64,000 nucleotides of DNA from Sphingobacterium sp. SYP-B4668 (lineage in GTDB: Bacteria > Bacteroidota > Bacteroidia > Sphingobacteriales > Sphingobacteriaceae), in assembly GCF_027627455.1 (NCBI RefSeq), contig NZ_CP115483.1, forward strand, positions 806,001-870,000. Direction: 5' to 3'. Positions 62,347 to 64,000 of the stretch are shown here, piece after piece. The translations under genes were made by a program, and so were the position numbers. Each line of letters starts with the position of its first letter. Position 1 is the first letter of the stretch. The notes under the pieces are model-generated. The model had not been told where the DNA came from, searched no databases, and saw only the letters and a list, made by a program, of their open reading frames with translations.

Positions 62347-62826
62347 ATGAAACAGTTTGTCACTGCATTATGTATTATGTTTTCCTTTACCGGATGTGAT
62401 AAGGAAAGCGAAGAGGAACGGGAAGCCGCGTTCCCTATTGATATCCAACAACAACTGACTGGTCATAATTGGGTCCACTATCTACCCATACGTGATACGT
62501 ACAGGCTTTATTATGATTACAGTCCAGCCGAATGCGAACTTGATAATGTATACAAGTTTACATTTTCGAAAGGCTCCGTACTGAAGGTTATTACTGGCGA
62601 TAAGCCTTGTATTAAAAATGCAGGAGAATTTGAACAATTATTTAATGGGAAAAATCAGATTTCTCTTTCTTATGATAAAGCTCTTAAATCTCTAGTTTTT
62701 AATGGCGATAAATACGTAAGCTACCGAGTATTCATTGATCATGATAAACTTATACTTTTCTTTCATAGTTCGAATCCTCTTATAGATTACATACCTACTG
62801 AATATCATTTCAAGGCAGAAAAGTAA
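62347..62826 (+). CDS. Hypothetical lipoprotein
   Basis: A 159-residue predicted lipoprotein: MKQFVTALCIMFSFTGC with lipobox cysteine C17, then an acidic linker (DKESEEERE) and a soluble beta-rich domain of unknown family. The ATG at 62347 is chosen because the signal peptide begins there; the in-frame TTG at 62281 is not supported. It stands alone on the plus strand between two minus-strand SusD operons and ends at a terminator. Confidence 0.65.
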   Translation: MKQFVTALCIMFSFTGCDKESEEEREAAFPIDIQQQLTGHNWVHYLPIRDTYRLYYDYSPAECELDNVYKFTFSKGSVLKVITGDKPCIKNAGEFEQLFNGKNQISLSYDKALKSLVFNGDKYVSYRVFIDHDKLILFFHSSNPLIDYIPTEYHFKAEK

Positions 62827-62884
62827 ATACGCATAATTTGTTGAGACTGACTTTGGAGAAATAAGGGAGAGCTATTTGGAATGG

Positions 62885-62915
62885 AAAAGGGAAGCTCACG
62901 TTGAGCTTCCCTTTT
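62885..62915. terminator. Bidirectional terminator
   Basis: AAAAGGGAAGCTCA (62885-62898) and TGAGCTTCCCTTTT (62902-62915) form a perfect 14-bp stem with a three-base loop, between the plus-strand lipoprotein gene and the minus-strand SusD gene. Confidence 0.92.
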
Positions 62916-62940
62916 AAACTGGTATTATATCGTCGATGAG

Positions 62941-64000
62941 TTAATTTTTCTTTGCCCACCATAATGGGGTGAATAAATTGTCTTCACCTCCTAATAACTC
63001 GACTGCTTTGCTATAGTTGGAAGGGTCGGCAGTTCTAAAAGTTGAAGGATATCTTAATCTTTGCGGGAAGAAGTTGACTTGATTTTGAGTATAATTGGAT
63101 GCCGTTAACTGTGGTATGGTAGCTATGGGCTGTTCAACTGCAGGATTTTCGAAAAACGGTAAACCGAGTCTTCTATGGTCATTCCACGCTTCTAGAGCTA
63201 AATAAGGAAAGCTGGCAATATATTTTTGCGTAATAATTTTAGTTAGCTTATCATTCTTGATAGTTCCATTTTTATAAATGGTGTTAGATGGATACAGAAT
63301 GTTGGCTGTCCCTGATTGATTTGTATATGCGTCAACAAATTTGACTGTAAATGAAGTCGGAGGTTCGGTTACGTGGTCGTATTTCACAGAAGTCCCGACA
63401 CGGTTGTAAGCTGTCGAATTTACATAGCTGTCAACATAGGTGCCTGCGCCCCAGTATGCGAAATTTTCCGATATTCCTTTTTTGTAGGCGTCTTGGTCGG
63501 AGATAGGGGTTGTCCATCCTCTTAGATTAGCTTCAGCTATAAGGAAATACGATTCCCAAGAGGCAAAGAATAGCCTTCTTTGTGTACTTTTTCTAAACTT
63601 ATTAATCATCCCAGGTAATCGACCGTTTTGACCTCTAAAAACAATGTTTGATGCTTTACCTCCCCAAGTACCACCAGAAAATGCATTCCAAGTATATTTC
63701 GTGTTCAAATTGTCGGTGCGGGTGTCAGAGACTTTAATTGTAGCTGCTTGGTTCGATGCATCCGCCCAATATTCAGAATCGGATGTGTTGCCAGGAATGA
63801 AGAACGCTTTGTAGGCTCTAGGATCCATTTTATTTGGGAGTCCATCGAGATAATATCCTTGACTTGGATCATTTGACATTGTCGAAAAATTATTCAAATA
63901 GCGAATTCCAAAATCATCTTCATTTTTAATTTTAGCTAATAAGTCGCTGTTTGAGAATTGATCAGCAGTTTTGATTCCACCTAAACCAATAAAGAGATTG
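62941..64000 (-). CDS. SusD-like lipoprotein, 5' end outside window
   Basis: The reverse strand is open from position 64000 (reading NLFIGLGGIKTADQFSNSDL) to the stop at 62941, 352 residues of the C-terminal part of a SusD-like_2 protein. It is clearly paralogous to the protein at 55881-57788: both have YLDGLPNK-DPRAYKAFFIPG, WESYFLIAEANLRGW-like blocks, the WNDHRRLGLPFFENPA segment and the end LGGED...LTPLWWAKKN (here LFTPLWWAKKN). A SusC partner is expected to the right of the window. Confidence 0.9.
   Translation of the reverse strand, partial: NLFIGLGGIKTADQFSNSDLLAKIKNEDDFGIRYLNNFSTMSNDPSQGYYLDGLPNKMDPRAYKAFFIPGNTSDSEYWADASNQAATIKVSDTRTDNLNTKYTWNAFSGGTWGGKASNIVFRGQNGRLPGMINKFRKSTQRRLFFASWESYFLIAEANLRGWTTPISDQDAYKKGISENFAYWGAGTYVDSYVNSTAYNRVGTSVKYDHVTEPPTSFTVKFVDAYTNQSGTANILYPSNTIYKNGTIKNDKLTKIITQKYIASFPYLALEAWNDHRRLGLPFFENPAVEQPIATIPQLTASNYTQNQVNFFPQRLRYPSTFRTADPSNYSKAVELLGGEDNLFTPLWWAKKN

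Overview
The window looks like a chromosomal segment of a Bacteroidota bacterium, most likely a member of the Sphingobacteriaceae close to Sphingobacterium. This rests on gene content: the type IX secretion translocon SprA, SusC/SusD pairs, FecR/ECF surface signalling, a bifunctional HisB, an NADP malic enzyme fused to a phosphotransacetylase-like domain, and a LytS/LytTR pair. It also rests on promoters of the Bacteroidota type (TTTG, about 20 nt, TAnnTTTG). The exact genus is an inference. No rRNA, tRNA, CRISPR array, prophage or insertion sequence was recognised.

Layout. 1-6.4 kb (minus strand): a truncated membrane protein, cytochrome c maturation genes (ccmD-like, ccmC, ccmB), a YtxH-like stress protein, an MsbA-type ABC exporter, a coiled-coil membrane-anchored protein and a SAM hydroxide adenosyltransferase. 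6.4-15.8 kb (plus): phoH, purC, a STAS protein with ribonuclease Z, and the histidine operon hisC-hisB-hisH-hisA-hisF-hisIE, which lacks hisG and hisD. 15.8-20.6 kb (plus): a WD40 protein, then a DUF2339/DUF3999 membrane pair in which the DUF2339 gene is frameshifted by a perfect 19-bp tandem duplication. 20.6-32.9 kb (minus): free methionine-R-sulfoxide reductase, the giant sprA, ruvA, maeB and a PBP4-type dacB. 33.4-45.1 kb (mixed): aminopeptidase P, an HMA-like protein without its metal motif, a TetR-KAS II operon with an operator embedded in its promoter, a GtrA-like protein, a LytS/LytTR two-component pair, an Lrp regulator divergent from a cysteine synthase, and a DsbD-like thiol:disulfide interchange protein.

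45.1-64 kb (mostly minus) is a glycan-utilisation region. The first locus is ECF sigma, FecR anti-sigma, a SusC with an STN signalling domain and SusD, followed by a strong terminator and then only a stump of a GH3 beta-glucosidase. The second locus is a ROK repressor, SusC, SusD, then a small lipoprotein and a GH29 alpha-L-fucosidase. A third, paralogous SusD runs off the right edge. Between the two loci lies a strictly phased array of about 17 diverged 21-bp units, the least explained structure in the window.

How the genes fit together: SusCD pairs bind and import oligosaccharides across the outer membrane. The FecR/sigma system senses transport through the STN domain, while the ROK protein probably senses an intracellular sugar. 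SprA exports folded proteins through the type IX system. The most interesting regulatory signals are a nearly identical promoter sequence in front of hisC and in the dacB upstream region, the TetR operator lying between promoter boxes, and the possibly reversible 19-bp duplication.
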